Shown piece after piece: positions 42,332 through 51,556 of a stretch of 64,000 nt of DNA; positions within the stretch are counted from its first letter, which is position 1; each line of letters opens with the position of its first letter. The translations under genes and the position numbers were made by a program. The notes beneath the pieces were generated by a model. It did no database searches and was not told where the DNA came from. It saw only the letters and a program-made list of their open reading frames with translations. Source of the stretch: Phycisphaerae bacterium. GTDB taxonomy: Bacteria; Planctomycetota; Phycisphaerae; UBA1845. The stretch is from the NCBI GenBank assembly GCA_029260015.1, contig JAJDEB010000033.1, positions 176,720 to 240,719 on the forward strand. The letters are read 5' to 3'.

Positions 42332-44299
42332 TCACGCTGGCCAAACTTCCGAGTGATGCGAAACATGCCTGGATATCGAGGCAACAATTGCGCGGGCAAT
42401 TGAACTCTGCAATTGTGGAATGAGGAGCGACTGCGCGCCGACGATCAACTGAACTGCAAGATAATCTCCAAGTCCACCCCCATTTGTCTTTGCCGCTCTG
42501 ATTGCGTCACGGCGACAATCAACGAACATCTTTATTGCCACTCGATTGCTTGCCGAACCCGCGACAGCTGGCCACTTCTTCAATACATCGTCATATTCGA
42601 TACCCTCGATTATGATATCGTTCAAAGCCTCGCTGAGCGATTGCTCAGCAAGTAGCATATGCATATGGCCGCACAGAATGGCGGTAGCTATTCTGACAAA
42701 ATCGAAGCACGGATGTCCACCACTTGCCTGGCCATAATCAATGAGTGAAGGGACAGTACCGCCCACGACGAGTACATTCCTGCAATGCATGTCTCCGTGT
42801 GTCAAGACTCTGTTTCGAAGTTTTTCGCATTGGTGATTCGCGCGACGACATAGATCCTCAATATCAAGCGCCGCATCCCCAAGAAGGAACTGAAAGCGCC
42901 CTCCCGTCTGACCAAGATTCTCGATCGGTGAAATGTCGAGCCAATTACGCGATGCTGGAGGATTGGCTGGTAGCTCTCGCTGTTGCAATTGCTTTATTTT
43001 TGCTCCGATTCGATCCATCATGGCGAGAAGATCATTCTCGAAGCCGCGAACACATCGATTTCCACGTCTCTCATGCGAAGCAAGTTCATCGAGCTTTGCC
43101 TCAAGTGTTTCAGCAGGTTGATCGAGCCTATCGGGGTCTTCCACTAATGAGATTGCGATTGCAGCTCGGTCGCCATCAATGTACAATATTGGGTGAGCTT
43201 CCCCTGTACCTGGCTGAATGAACAAGGCGTAACGGCGCATCTCCTCGGTCAATTCAGCTTTGTCGCCAACCTTCAGTACGAACGGCACGTACCGTGGACC
43301 AGCTTTGATAATAAACAGCTGAGCCCCTGTTCGACCACCGAGGATCTCCGTACAACCTACAGCATGAACATCGACATTATCTTCCAGAACTCGAGACAGA
43401 ATATGTTTTCTAATTACAGCAGACAAAAACCCAGCAGATTCTTCACTGACTCCGGCATGTATGAACTGCAACCTCCTGCCAGGCAAACCTAGGCACGCAG
43501 CGGCCTTCCGGAATCTAAGTACGTCTTGTTCTGTTAATCGATCAGAAGTGGCTTCATACAATTCATCGGCTGTCGGTGTATTGAATCGCTTATCGCGAGC
43601 GATCGCCGTCAGCTCGTGTGACACATCATCATGCAATCCCATTCTGTTGATGAATAGTGATGCAAACGAACTAAACTCGAACACCCTTTCGATCGCATGC
43701 CTATGCGTATTCGGTGCCGATGTTTCCCAAATCTCCTTGGAAATCACCATTCCGCAAACACCTGGATAGCTATCATGGAGTAACTGATCCAGATTAGAAA
43801 GCACTACGGGCTCGAAGCCAGACTTCCGAAGAATGTGACTATTGCTCTCCATGTCAGCATTGCGGTTCCCGATCAGCAACACCGCAGGGACATCCAACAT
43901 CCCGCCCGTTGTACCCTCCACTACCGCACTCGGTGCGCTTGCCAGCACCGGCGGAGGAGGTCCGCCGACCGAGTATACAACCTGCTTGTGCGACGCCGGC
44001 ACCGTTGATGCAATGGCATTTCGGACACATGCTCCGAAGCAAGAAGCTCGCAGGACAAGTGCATTGAGGTTGGCACCATCCAGCAAAACGGCCCCAAGGA
44101 TCCCTCGCACTAGTTGATCCATCTGCCGACTCGAAAGGGAAGATTGATCAATGACCTCTAATGCAGCGATGGTCATCTCCATCTGTGATGTGTCAGTTTG
44201 TTCTACTTGTCCAAGGATGCGCTTGAAGGCGTCAATCGCTAGCCAAGAATCCTCGTTCAGAAGAGCGGCTAAATCGGTTGATTCTAGCTTGTACGGCAC
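42332..44299 (-). CDS. Receiver-like plus aminoglycoside-phosphotransferase-like kinase
   Basis: A 655-residue protein starting at GTG 44299, with GAAAGGA upstream. Residues about 140-260 resemble a response-regulator receiver fold (VPAVLLIGNRNADM, then VCGMVISKEIW), but the phosphorylatable Asp is replaced. Residues about 320-640 are an APH/choline-kinase-like fold with Lys in FVLKVGDK, catalytic LTHGDMHCRNVL (HGD near 501) and the metal-binding LIDYGQ. It resembles phosphotransferase domains reported in multi-component conflict systems (ternary-complex-associated domain type). That link is from memory and tentative. It is co-transcribed with the SMC-like ATPase 30 bases upstream. Confidence 0.75.
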   Translation of the reverse strand: MPYKLESTDLAALLNEDSWLAIDAFKRILGQVEQTDTSQMEMTIAALEVIDQSSLSSRQMDQLVRGILGAVLLDGANLNALVLRASCFGACVRNAIASTVPASHKQVVYSVGGPPPPVLASAPSAVVEGTTGGMLDVPAVLLIGNRNADMESNSHILRKSGFEPVVLSNLDQLLHDSYPGVCGMVISKEIWETSAPNTHRHAIERVFEFSSFASLFINRMGLHDDVSHELTAIARDKRFNTPTADELYEATSDRLTEQDVLRFRKAAACLGLPGRRLQFIHAGVSEESAGFLSAVIRKHILSRVLEDNVDVHAVGCTEILGGRTGAQLFIIKAGPRYVPFVLKVGDKAELTEEMRRYALFIQPGTGEAHPILYIDGDRAAIAISLVEDPDRLDQPAETLEAKLDELASHERRGNRCVRGFENDLLAMMDRIGAKIKQLQQRELPANPPASRNWLDISPIENLGQTGGRFQFLLGDAALDIEDLCRRANHQCEKLRNRVLTHGDMHCRNVLVVGGTVPSLIDYGQASGGHPCFDFVRIATAILCGHMHMLLAEQSLSEALNDIIIEGIEYDDVLKKWPAVAGSASNRVAIKMFVDCRRDAIRAAKTNGGGLGDYLAVQLIVGAQSLLIPQLQSSIARAIVASISRHVSHHSEVWPA

Positions 44300-44329
44300 G
44301 CGCTAATGTCCTTTCGAGTTCGTGGATAC

Positions 44330-46219
44330 TCACGAGTTCCTTATGCCGTACTTCTGTTGGCGCAAGCGGAATGCCTCTTCTCCGCCCTCCAGCAGCTGGA
44401 GAATGTGTGCGCGCATTTCGTCGACTGTGCCTGACTCGGGCGCTCGAGCCTTTCTGGGCGACTCCATTTGCATAACTATGACCTTTTCGGCTTCCCCTAA
44501 TACCGGGATATTCGCATTATGGGTGACAAATACCAGTTGTCGCTTCAACTTGAGAGCGCGAATAGTCTGCACCAACGAATCATAAATGAACCGATTATCC
44601 AGATCGTCCTCCGGCTGATCAAATAGCAATGGGTAATCGGCATCACGTAGAATCAGAGGCAGAAGGGCGGTCGCTTTTTGTCCTTTTGACAATTCGTCAA
44701 CGCGGTGCGGTGCTCCTTCAATGTAAAGCTGCACATCTAGTTCATCTTCCAGAAGAAGTCCTTCCAAGCCATAAAGTCCTTCGGAGTCTGCGAGATAGGA
44801 GACACAGCGAGTCATTTGACTTGCGTCTCGATTCAGCTGTGCGGCGAGCCGTCCCGCGTCACCAGTCTCAACTATGTCTATCAGTTCTGATGGCGCGATT
44901 CGACCCGCAATGTCTGCCGCGATTTCAGATTGATCCCGCAGTCGCGACCCACTGAGCAAATCCTCAAGCCGATGTTGGTAATCTCCTGTTCGAGTCCCTT
45001 GGGAGATCGTCAACACAACCTGTGTGCCGAACGCTGAATTGATTCGGTCGACCTCCGCAAGTCGCAATTGAAATACCTCGTCTCCGATCGCAGCCATCGT
45101 CGATCGAAGAGTGCCTCGCTTGACAAGGAGGTCCTGCTGTTTCTTTTCAAGAGCATTTTTCTCGGACAAGAGTTTTTCGAGCATCAAAATTTGACGTGCA
45201 AGTGCGTCCTTTTCTTTTAGATACGCATTAACATGTTCCTCCTCTTTCCTTAACTGGTAATATGTACCGTTCAATGCCTCAAGGCGCCGTCGCAGGGCGT
45301 CCAACTCACTGTCAAGGGTGGCACCCGTTTCCTGCTGAAAACCGCGTGCGGCCTGAACCAACTGTGTTACTGATGCGAGTACCGCGTAGATCGCATCAGA
45401 TTCTGGCTCCATGCCCAACTTCTTGAAGAACTCGCCCGCTTCGGTCAGCGCCGCTGCTTCGGTCACCCAAGAATCAACGGCTTTACGAACCTGGACAAAA
45501 CGCGAAGCCTGTGAGGATGCGTAATTGAAGATTTGCTGTCGCCATTCGTACTGCTCCCGCTCTTTTTGTAGGGCTGCAGGAAGCTGAGGCTTGGAAGTCT
45601 CTAGTTCCGAGAGCTGCTGCCGATGGGCAATTAGCTGGTTGAGAGGGGCCTGGCGTGACGCGATTGCATGACGGAGTTGGAGGAATTCTGGCCCAATTGA
45701 TTGAAGATCACGACGAATAATCGAAAGTTGGTCGTTCAATTGGCGAAGACGCGCACGGTGCGCTCGATCGATGAGCTGAAGGCGCAACCTACTATCATCT
45801 GCTACGCGTTGCATTTCGCCCTGTGAGTAGATTTCTATCCTGTCAAACAAACCGGATTCGTCTATCTCTTGAACACCATCTCTGTAGATCCGTGGTGAGG
45901 AATCAAGTTCGCGTTCGAGCGAGGCAGTCGATTCACCATCTGGTCTCAGAGTCTCTACTTCACACGATACTGTGCCGGGGCCTAGGGTCGCTCGAAGTAA
46001 GCCAGATTGGGCAGATGAATCGTGTGGTTCGGACGGCGATCTTGTGAGAACGGCAACACGTTCGGGGTCGCAATCGAACGCGAACCGAATCGACTCAATT
46101 AACGTTGACTTGCAGGTTCCCCGAGCGCCGATGATGCAGGTTAACTGTGGCGAGAATTCAACATCGCAGTTTTCAAGGAATCCAGAAGACGCACTAATGG
46201 TCTTGAGTCGTTGGCTCAT
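44330..46219 (-). CDS. SMC/RecN-like ABC-type ATPase with coiled coil
   Basis: A 629-residue protein from ATG 46219. Walker A is GARGTCKST (residues 31-39), followed by long coiled-coil regions (about 180-420). The ABC signature is ELSKGQKAT (about 512), Walker B is LLFDQPEDDLD (about 531), and the H-loop is VFVTHNAN. This matches SMC-like ATPases that act on DNA or as sensors in defence modules. A second subunit is not encoded beside it, apart from the phosphotransferase downstream. Tandem repeats and a palindrome lie in front of the gene. The frame extends to 46405 through these repeats and is not coding there. Confidence 0.82.
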   Translation of the reverse strand: MSQRLKTISASSGFLENCDVEFSPQLTCIIGARGTCKSTLIESIRFAFDCDPERVAVLTRSPSEPHDSSAQSGLLRATLGPGTVSCEVETLRPDGESTASLERELDSSPRIYRDGVQEIDESGLFDRIEIYSQGEMQRVADDSRLRLQLIDRAHRARLRQLNDQLSIIRRDLQSIGPEFLQLRHAIASRQAPLNQLIAHRQQLSELETSKPQLPAALQKEREQYEWRQQIFNYASSQASRFVQVRKAVDSWVTEAAALTEAGEFFKKLGMEPESDAIYAVLASVTQLVQAARGFQQETGATLDSELDALRRRLEALNGTYYQLRKEEEHVNAYLKEKDALARQILMLEKLLSEKNALEKKQQDLLVKRGTLRSTMAAIGDEVFQLRLAEVDRINSAFGTQVVLTISQGTRTGDYQHRLEDLLSGSRLRDQSEIAADIAGRIAPSELIDIVETGDAGRLAAQLNRDASQMTRCVSYLADSEGLYGLEGLLLEDELDVQLYIEGAPHRVDELSKGQKATALLPLILRDADYPLLFDQPEDDLDNRFIYDSLVQTIRALKLKRQLVFVTHNANIPVLGEAEKVIVMQMESPRKARAPESGTVDEMRAHILQLLEGGEEAFRLRQQKYGIRNS

Positions 46220-46283
46220 GTACGTGGTCTCGATGAAACAGTCACGCTGCGTGCGAAACAAGGCCTGAGGCACAGTGCCGAAG

Positions 46284-46341
46284 CCTACCTCTGCAAAAAG
46301 TACGACACCTACCTCTGCAAAAAGTACGACAATTGTCGTAC
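46284..46341. promoter_or_regulatory. Tandem direct repeats ending in a palindrome (putative operator)
   Basis: Two exact 23-base copies (46284-46306 and 46308-46330, each ending GCAAAAAGTACGAC) are followed by the palindrome GTACGACAATTGTCGTAC at 46324-46341. Iterated GTACGAC half-sites suggest cooperative repressor binding. They lie about 65-120 bases before the ATPase start. Confidence 0.6.
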
Positions 46342-46405
46342 AACACAAGCAGTAGCAGTTGGATGAGGTTTGGAAATGGCCGAGAAGCCGAGGAATCGCA
46401 GACAA

Positions 46406-46740
46406 AGCGAGAAGAAGATGTCCCTTGATCGGTCTAACCTAGACTCACGTAACTGCCTGAATGAAATATAGTTACGAACCAGGCAAGGTCTGGTGATTCG
46501 GGACCTGTTTTGGCTGGCGACCGAATTATCCGACGCTGAACTCGTTTAGTTGAAACTGCTCTACTGCCTGAAAACGGTAAACCTGCACCATGCGGCTGAC
46601 TTGGTGATAACAAGGGCTGCGTTCGCAACTGTGTCCAAGTCCCCGATCCCTCTTCATTCGCATCAGGTGACGTCGGCGTGTTGGTATGATACATGAACTT
46701 TGTCGGGCATCGTAGAGGCCTCTGCGGCAATTCGGCACCT
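46406..46740. other. Intergenic region, no gene seen
   Basis: About 335 bases between the ATPase promoter and the end of the HerA gene. It probably carries HerA transcription termination. Nothing else recognised. Confidence 0.45.
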
Positions 46741-48684
46741 TCAATCCAACGCCTTCCGTAACACGATCTTCACCTTCGGCAACCCCAATAACTCCGCACT
46801 GCCAAGCTGATACTCTACCCTCACCAATGCGTTCTCGTCCGTGCAAGCAACAAGAACTTCATCAAAGCCGGAGAGTAGACCGTTTTTGACATTCGCCACG
46901 ACATCGGATTTGCCCGTTTCAATCTCGATGCCGATGCGTTTCCCGTCTTTCACCGCCAGAACATCAACATTGCCGCCCTGACGCAGGGCTTCCATCGTCA
47001 CCATATATCCTTGGTCGCACATCGCCGCTGCGTAATACCGCTGCCAATACTCGTGGATCGGCGATGCCACCCGTGATTGATCTCTTGGAAACGAAAGCAG
47101 ACGTGCTGAATCTTCCACCAATTCCAAAACCAGCTTCCGGGTCTGCCCGAGCTTCTGCTCAGTTTCAAGGAGCCAGCCTCGCTGCACCAGCCGATCCTTG
47201 ATTCGTTGTCCACGCTCGCTGCTCCAACCCAGACGTTCATAGCGTGCCCTCACGCCATCCCTGTCATGCGTTGCGACATCGTGCAAGAACACATATTCAT
47301 CTTCGCTGAGATATCGCTCACCGGTTGCCAATATCGAGCCAAATCCGGCTTTACGAACTTGCTTTCGCATGGCACGCTGCGAGTGCTTGCCTGAAACGAA
47401 CGCCTTGAGCATCTCATCATTCACTGCTCCTTTCGCCACTTCAACCAGCGGAAACTGCGCGAGCATCGGCTGCCGCCATCGATCTTGCAACTTCACTATG
47501 CCGTGGCCGACCGGCAGCATGCTGAAGAACCGCTTCTCGTTTTCAGGAACCTGTGACAAACCAGCCGCACGATTGATGTCACTCGGGTCTTTCAAGTTCA
47601 GGCAAACGCTTGTGTACGTGTTCCCCAACGCCGCACTCGAAATCAAATACGGGTGCTGATCGACGACAACCATGCCGATCCCGAGTTCGCGGCACTGTCG
47701 CAGCAGGCGATTCATCATCGTTTCTTTTGATCGTTGCTCGTTTCGATACAGAACGTGATGTGCCTCTTCCACAACGATAACCATGCTCAACTTCTCGCGC
47801 TCCGGGGCGGCAAGTTTCACCGTGTACAACCAGTGGCACATAATCGGCACAAGAAACCGCTTTGCGCTGTCCGCCAATCCGTCAAGTTCAACAATGGTCT
47901 GTCCGTTCAAGAGTGATTGGGCATGTTCCTCTTGCGAGATTCGCGTCGAAGCCAACCTGCCGAATGCCACGCTGTTAAGGGCACGCATGGCCGAGACTTT
48001 CCAGCCGCCCACTCGACCGGTGCTTGACATGCGCTCAACTTCGCCGATGACTTCCTGAATCGTCGGGGCGTCAATCCCTCGTTCGTAACACGCAACCAAC
48101 GCTTTTTGCAGAACGCTCCGCGACCCCTCGCCCAAAGTGAAGGCCTCGCTCATCACATCCACGATGTGGTTCACATACACGTCCGCCTCAAGGCCAGGAG
48201 GCACGATAAACGGATTGAATGCCATTGGCGACAGCGAACGCCCGGGCGTGTAAATCTGCGTCTTGTTGCGAAGTTGCGGCAACAAGTGTCGAGCCGTGCG
48301 CTTCCAATCAAGAAATAACCACGGAATCTTCCGAGCACTCAGTTGCTCAAGCAAGTGAAATACGACATTGGTCTTGCCCGCGCCCGAACGACCAAACACC
48401 GCAAGATTTTGCAGAAGTTCACCGTCCGACAAACCAATCGGCCACTTCGATTCCCCGTACTGGATGGTTCCTAAATTAAACGTTCCTTTGGATTTGTTGC
48501 GGGGCGGCAGCGACAGCAGGACCGCATTGCGAATGTCGCCAAATGCAAGTTCCCCTTGACGAAGAATTTCATGATCAAGCAGTCGCTTGAATTCGGGATC
48601 AGCGTTATTGCGAACTGAACGCCAATGCCTCACCCGCTTGGGCATGAGCGGTTCGAGTTTGTCGAGCAGGTATTCGATATCCAT
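46741..48684 (-). CDS. HerA-like hexameric ATPase with C-terminal nuclease-like domain
   Basis: A 647-residue protein from ATG 48684. After a conserved N-terminus (EYLLDKLEPLMPKRV), Walker A is GRSGAGKTN (98-106) and Walker B is MVIVVEEAHHVL (301-312), with an arginine-finger-like block LLRQCRELGIGMVVVDQHP. The last 90 residues contain NVDVLAVKDGKRIGIEIETGKS, a PD-(D/E)XK pattern, so ATPase and nuclease are fused. HerA-nuclease proteins process DNA ends or act in defence and plasmid maintenance. It is the intact counterpart of the split gene pair at 21133-23150. Confidence 0.82.
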   Translation of the reverse strand: MDIEYLLDKLEPLMPKRVRHWRSVRNNADPEFKRLLDHEILRQGELAFGDIRNAVLLSLPPRNKSKGTFNLGTIQYGESKWPIGLSDGELLQNLAVFGRSGAGKTNVVFHLLEQLSARKIPWLFLDWKRTARHLLPQLRNKTQIYTPGRSLSPMAFNPFIVPPGLEADVYVNHIVDVMSEAFTLGEGSRSVLQKALVACYERGIDAPTIQEVIGEVERMSSTGRVGGWKVSAMRALNSVAFGRLASTRISQEEHAQSLLNGQTIVELDGLADSAKRFLVPIMCHWLYTVKLAAPEREKLSMVIVVEEAHHVLYRNEQRSKETMMNRLLRQCRELGIGMVVVDQHPYLISSAALGNTYTSVCLNLKDPSDINRAAGLSQVPENEKRFFSMLPVGHGIVKLQDRWRQPMLAQFPLVEVAKGAVNDEMLKAFVSGKHSQRAMRKQVRKAGFGSILATGERYLSEDEYVFLHDVATHDRDGVRARYERLGWSSERGQRIKDRLVQRGWLLETEQKLGQTRKLVLELVEDSARLLSFPRDQSRVASPIHEYWQRYYAAAMCDQGYMVTMEALRQGGNVDVLAVKDGKRIGIEIETGKSDVVANVKNGLLSGFDEVLVACTDENALVRVEYQLGSAELLGLPKVKIVLRKALD

Positions 48685-48693
48685 GCCGAGCAA

Positions 48694-49043
48694 TTGGCTT
48701 GGGCGTTAATAAGAAAGCCACCGAAATGACTGAGGCCATTGCAGGTCAACGAAAGGGCTCGATTCCGCGATTCCCGGTAGCTAGAAGCGGATTCGGGAGC
48801 CGCAGCCGACGGGAAAAACTGGGCCGAATCCCTCAATTCGCAGGGCGGGCATAGGGAAACTCAAGCACATTGGTACGTTATGATGCTTGAAACGGGGCAT
48901 ATAAAATGCTGCAATTCGGTATCGCTGGGCGATCACCCGATTATCGGTCATCGACTTTAAGGGTGCCGCGCTGTATAAACAACTGCACGCAATCAAGGAC
49001 CGCATTGGAGTAACTAAGCGACTCTCATACAGGAGAACCTCCC
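48694..49043. other. Divergent promoter region; partly duplicated at 51557-51715
   Basis: About 350 bases between the HerA gene and the graspetide precursor. The stretch near 48700-48840 (for example AAGCCACCGAA and AGAAGCGGATTCG) recurs in diverged form at 51587-51715 upstream of the HerA remnant. Confidence 0.55.
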
Positions 49044-49370
49044 ATGGCCTCTGCATTCATCCTTCGTTTTCAGGAGCCCACCGAGCACGAACACGTCCAT
49101 GATGTCCGGTGCGGTACGCAGACTGGCACCAAGGTCGCGGCAGAGCAGGCCGACGCCGACCACGGTCGCACCAGTTACAACGCGATTCGTCACCCTAATT
49201 CTTCCGGCGCCGAAGGATTCACGTCAGAGTCCAGATCGCCGGCCAATGTGCTTGCCAGTATTCGGGTCCTGATGGCAAAAACCACCAAGACCGCCGTCGC
49301 GGCAGAGCCCGATGACCGGGACCCGAGACGAGAACGGATGCAGGTTATTCCGCGATGCTCCTCATTCTGA
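49044..49370 (+). CDS. Putative ATP-grasp-modified (graspetide-like) precursor peptide
   Basis: A 108-residue peptide preceded by AGGAG at eight bases. After a leader starting MASAFILRFQEPTE, two imperfect core-like repeats follow: GTKVAAEQADADHGRTSYNA with IRHP, and KTAVAAEPDDRDPRRERMQV with IPRC. Thr next to Asp/Glu clusters is what ATP-grasp ligases link through ester or amide side-chain bonds in microviridin-type peptides. The gene overlaps the start of the ATP-grasp ligase. Identity as a graspetide substrate is inferred from context and composition. Confidence 0.72.
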   Translation: MASAFILRFQEPTEHEHVHDVRCGTQTGTKVAAEQADADHGRTSYNAIRHPNSSGAEGFTSESRSPANVLASIRVLMAKTTKTAVAAEPDDRDPRRERMQVIPRCSSF

Positions 49371-50305
49371 CCAATAGCCAGGACGCGACCGCTGATTACC
49401 TTCAACCGATTCTGATCGCCAACAATGTTGACGTCCTAAGACTGAATACTGACTTTGTCCTCCAAGAAATCGTGATCTCTTATACATGCGGGGATTCATC
49501 GATCAGGCATCGCGGGTGTGTATATCGCCCAAGTCAGTTCACGAACATCTGGTATCGCCGTCCTGACCGGCTGGAGTCCCCAAGATTCGGGGATCGGCCG
49601 GAAACGCAATACGCGCTTAACGAATGGGCCGAAGCCCTCGAGGGCTTCTTGGCGCACATCCCAACCTCACAATGGATGAATCATCCAACCGCCAATGCTG
49701 TTGCCTCGTACAAGATCGAACAGTTGACCACCGCTCGTTCAATCGGTCTTCGAATCCCCGATTCCATCGTCACGCAAGACATTGCAAAGCTACGTGGGTT
49801 CTTCAATGACCATGATGGCCGCATCGTCGTCAAGCCGATGAGCAGCGGTTACGTTGAACGCCCGAAGGGACAGCGGGATACGATCATATTTACGAATCGC
49901 GTGGAACCAGCACATCTTGATGACCCAAGCGACATTGCAGAATGCCCGGCGTTTTTTCAGCAGTACATCGACAAACGGTCCGATGTCCGCATCACCTTCG
50001 TCGATGGGGAATGGCATGCCGTTGAGTTGCTTGCTTCGGACTCCGATGGCGCTCAACGATGCGATATCCGTCGCAACAATATGCTCGATGTTCGTTATCG
50101 CGACACTGAAGTTCCGGATGATGTTGTCGAGCAACTCCGCGTACTGCTTCAACATTACGGTTTGCGTTTTGGCGCGGTCGACATGGTAGTTGATTCTAAT
50201 TGGGACTGGTATTTTCTGGAAATCAATGCCAACGGACAATGGGCCTGGTTGGACCAAGTAGGTGCAACAAACATCGCGCAATCTTTCGTTGCTGCATTTA
50301 CCTAG
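49355..50305 (+). CDS. MvdC/MvdD-like ATP-grasp peptide ligase
   Basis: A 316-residue ATP-grasp enzyme. The N-terminal 100 residues are the pre-ATP-grasp domain. The core includes ARSIGLRIPDSIVT, RIVVKPMSSGYVERP (nucleotide-binding Lys), FFQQYIDKRSDVRITFVDGE and the metal-binding end GAVDMVVD with WYFLEINANGQWAW. That WYFLEINxNGQW motif is the hallmark of peptide-maturing MvdD/RimK-like graspetide ligases. It would crosslink side chains of the precursor encoded immediately upstream. The genes overlap by 16 bases. Confidence 0.85.
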   Translation: MLLILTNSQDATADYLQPILIANNVDVLRLNTDFVLQEIVISYTCGDSSIRHRGCVYRPSQFTNIWYRRPDRLESPRFGDRPETQYALNEWAEALEGFLAHIPTSQWMNHPTANAVASYKIEQLTTARSIGLRIPDSIVTQDIAKLRGFFNDHDGRIVVKPMSSGYVERPKGQRDTIIFTNRVEPAHLDDPSDIAECPAFFQQYIDKRSDVRITFVDGEWHAVELLASDSDGAQRCDIRRNNMLDVRYRDTEVPDDVVEQLRVLLQHYGLRFGAVDMVVDSNWDWYFLEINANGQWAWLDQVGATNIAQSFVAAFT

Positions 50306-50329
50306 CATTGAGAACTTAGGGCTCAACCA

Positions 50330-51277
50330 ATGAAGAAGCTGATCAAAAGTTTCGTCGTCTTCTTGTATCGGTGGGCGGCCAAACTTATTCAACTACCGCT
50401 GGACAAATTTTACTGGGCTCGCAAAGGCGTCTTCGCGTTCATCGCTTTCCTATCCATTCGTATTTATGGCCATGAGTTGCCTCTGTCCGCTGTGTGGCAC
50501 GGTACCTACGAGAAGCGTAAACATGAAAACTTCAATCTCGACGATGCCGGCGATCTGGAACTGATTCTTCGCACTGCCGAAACGAATCTGAACACAGCCA
50601 AGACTCGGCGATCGCTCATCGGCGACAAGTGCAAAACGCTGCTGACGATCAGTTCGTTGCTTCTGGCCCTCATTGGTCTGTTGCTTGCCAAGCTCCTGAA
50701 TCTGGAGGGTCCCACCGCGCGATTGGTGTTCTTTGTGGCCATTGCGTCCTTGCTCAACACCGTCGTCCTTCTGCTGGTCTTCTTTGACGTGGCCAAAGAC
50801 GCAGACATCACAATCAAACAAGAAGAAATCCTGCTCTCCTCCACAGACATGCAGAAGAACCTGATCAATTGCTTTCGCCACTGCGAGTGCGATCTGGACA
50901 ATCGTACGGACTATCTTGTGAGCATCTATAGCACGGCCCGATTCTTTTTTCTTTCAGCATTCACGTTGGTGGTTGCTTTGTTTTCAGCGAGCTTCTTTGT
51001 CCAGCCACCATCAACTGACGCAGACGCGATCATCCAACGCCTGCGTGCCGATCCCAACCTCATCGCGATTCTAAAGGGACCAGCCGGCCCCAAAGGCGAC
51101 CAAGGCATCTCAGGACCACAAGGGCCGGCAGGTGTGCCGGGCCCAAGAGGGGTCGCTGGTCCGAAGGGCGACAAAGCGCAGCTGTCAGCTCACGAGCTCA
51201 ACCCGTTGGTCGTTGCGATACTCAACGACATTCGTTCGCAACAGGGCGTTTCAACGAATGGCCTGTTACCGCCGTAA
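50330..51277 (+). CDS. Multi-pass membrane protein with collagen-like tail
   Basis: A 315-residue protein 24 bases after the ligase gene. Hydrophobic segments are at about residues 5-45, 108-125, 130-150 and 200-222 (LLTISSLLLALIGLLLAKLL and FFFLSAFTLVVALFSASFF). An amphipathic stretch with ETNLNTAKTRRSLIGDK precedes the second, a layout reminiscent of SLATT/Pycsar-type membrane effectors. Residues about 245-280 are eleven Gly-X-Y triplets (GPAGPKGDQGISGPQGPAG and so on), a collagen-like trimer-forming tail. It may export, bind or be the membrane target of the modified peptide. Confidence 0.72.
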   Translation: MKKLIKSFVVFLYRWAAKLIQLPLDKFYWARKGVFAFIAFLSIRIYGHELPLSAVWHGTYEKRKHENFNLDDAGDLELILRTAETNLNTAKTRRSLIGDKCKTLLTISSLLLALIGLLLAKLLNLEGPTARLVFFVAIASLLNTVVLLLVFFDVAKDADITIKQEEILLSSTDMQKNLINCFRHCECDLDNRTDYLVSIYSTARFFFLSAFTLVVALFSASFFVQPPSTDADAIIQRLRADPNLIAILKGPAGPKGDQGISGPQGPAGVPGPRGVAGPKGDKAQLSAHELNPLVVAILNDIRSQQGVSTNGLLPP

Positions 51278-51400
51278 GCCGACCTGCACGACAATACGTT
51301 GCGGATGATTTGACTTGAATCTGTTCAGCGAGCCTCACGAGTGGCTCTAGGGAGCACCGGTGTTTGAAAGAAACTGAACATTCTGTCGAGTGGAGCCTAA

Positions 51401-51556
51401 TCAAGCCTCACCGAAGGCACGTTCTCCTTGTCTCAGGATTTCTTGATCAATTAAGCGTTTGAACACGGGCTCTGCATGATTCCGGATTGCACGGCACCGC
51501 AGCACTTGTTTCGGCATCAACGGCCCAAGGATGTCCAGCATGTATTCAATTTCCAT
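51401..51556 (-). pseudogene. Remnant of a second HerA-like gene (first 51 codons)
   Basis: From ATG 51556 it reads MEIEYMLDILGPLMPKQV and continues to RQGERAFGEA before a stop. By my count 33 of 51 residues match the N-terminus of the intact HerA at 48684. The upstream 150 bases are also related to the HerA promoter region. The rest of the gene is missing. It is probably a leftover of another HerA-carrying element. Confidence 0.75.

Noticed and set aside
44988..45003. A sequence GTTCGAGTCCCTTGGG resembling the island attachment core
   Set aside because: It lacks one C and the GGGGTAT end and lies inside the SMC-like ATPase coding sequence, so chance similarity is the simpler explanation.
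46220..46405. Upstream extension of the SMC-like ATPase frame
   Set aside because: The extra residues are just the translation of the tandem operator repeats (VVLFAEVG twice), so this is regulatory DNA, and MSQRLKT at 46219 is the credible start.
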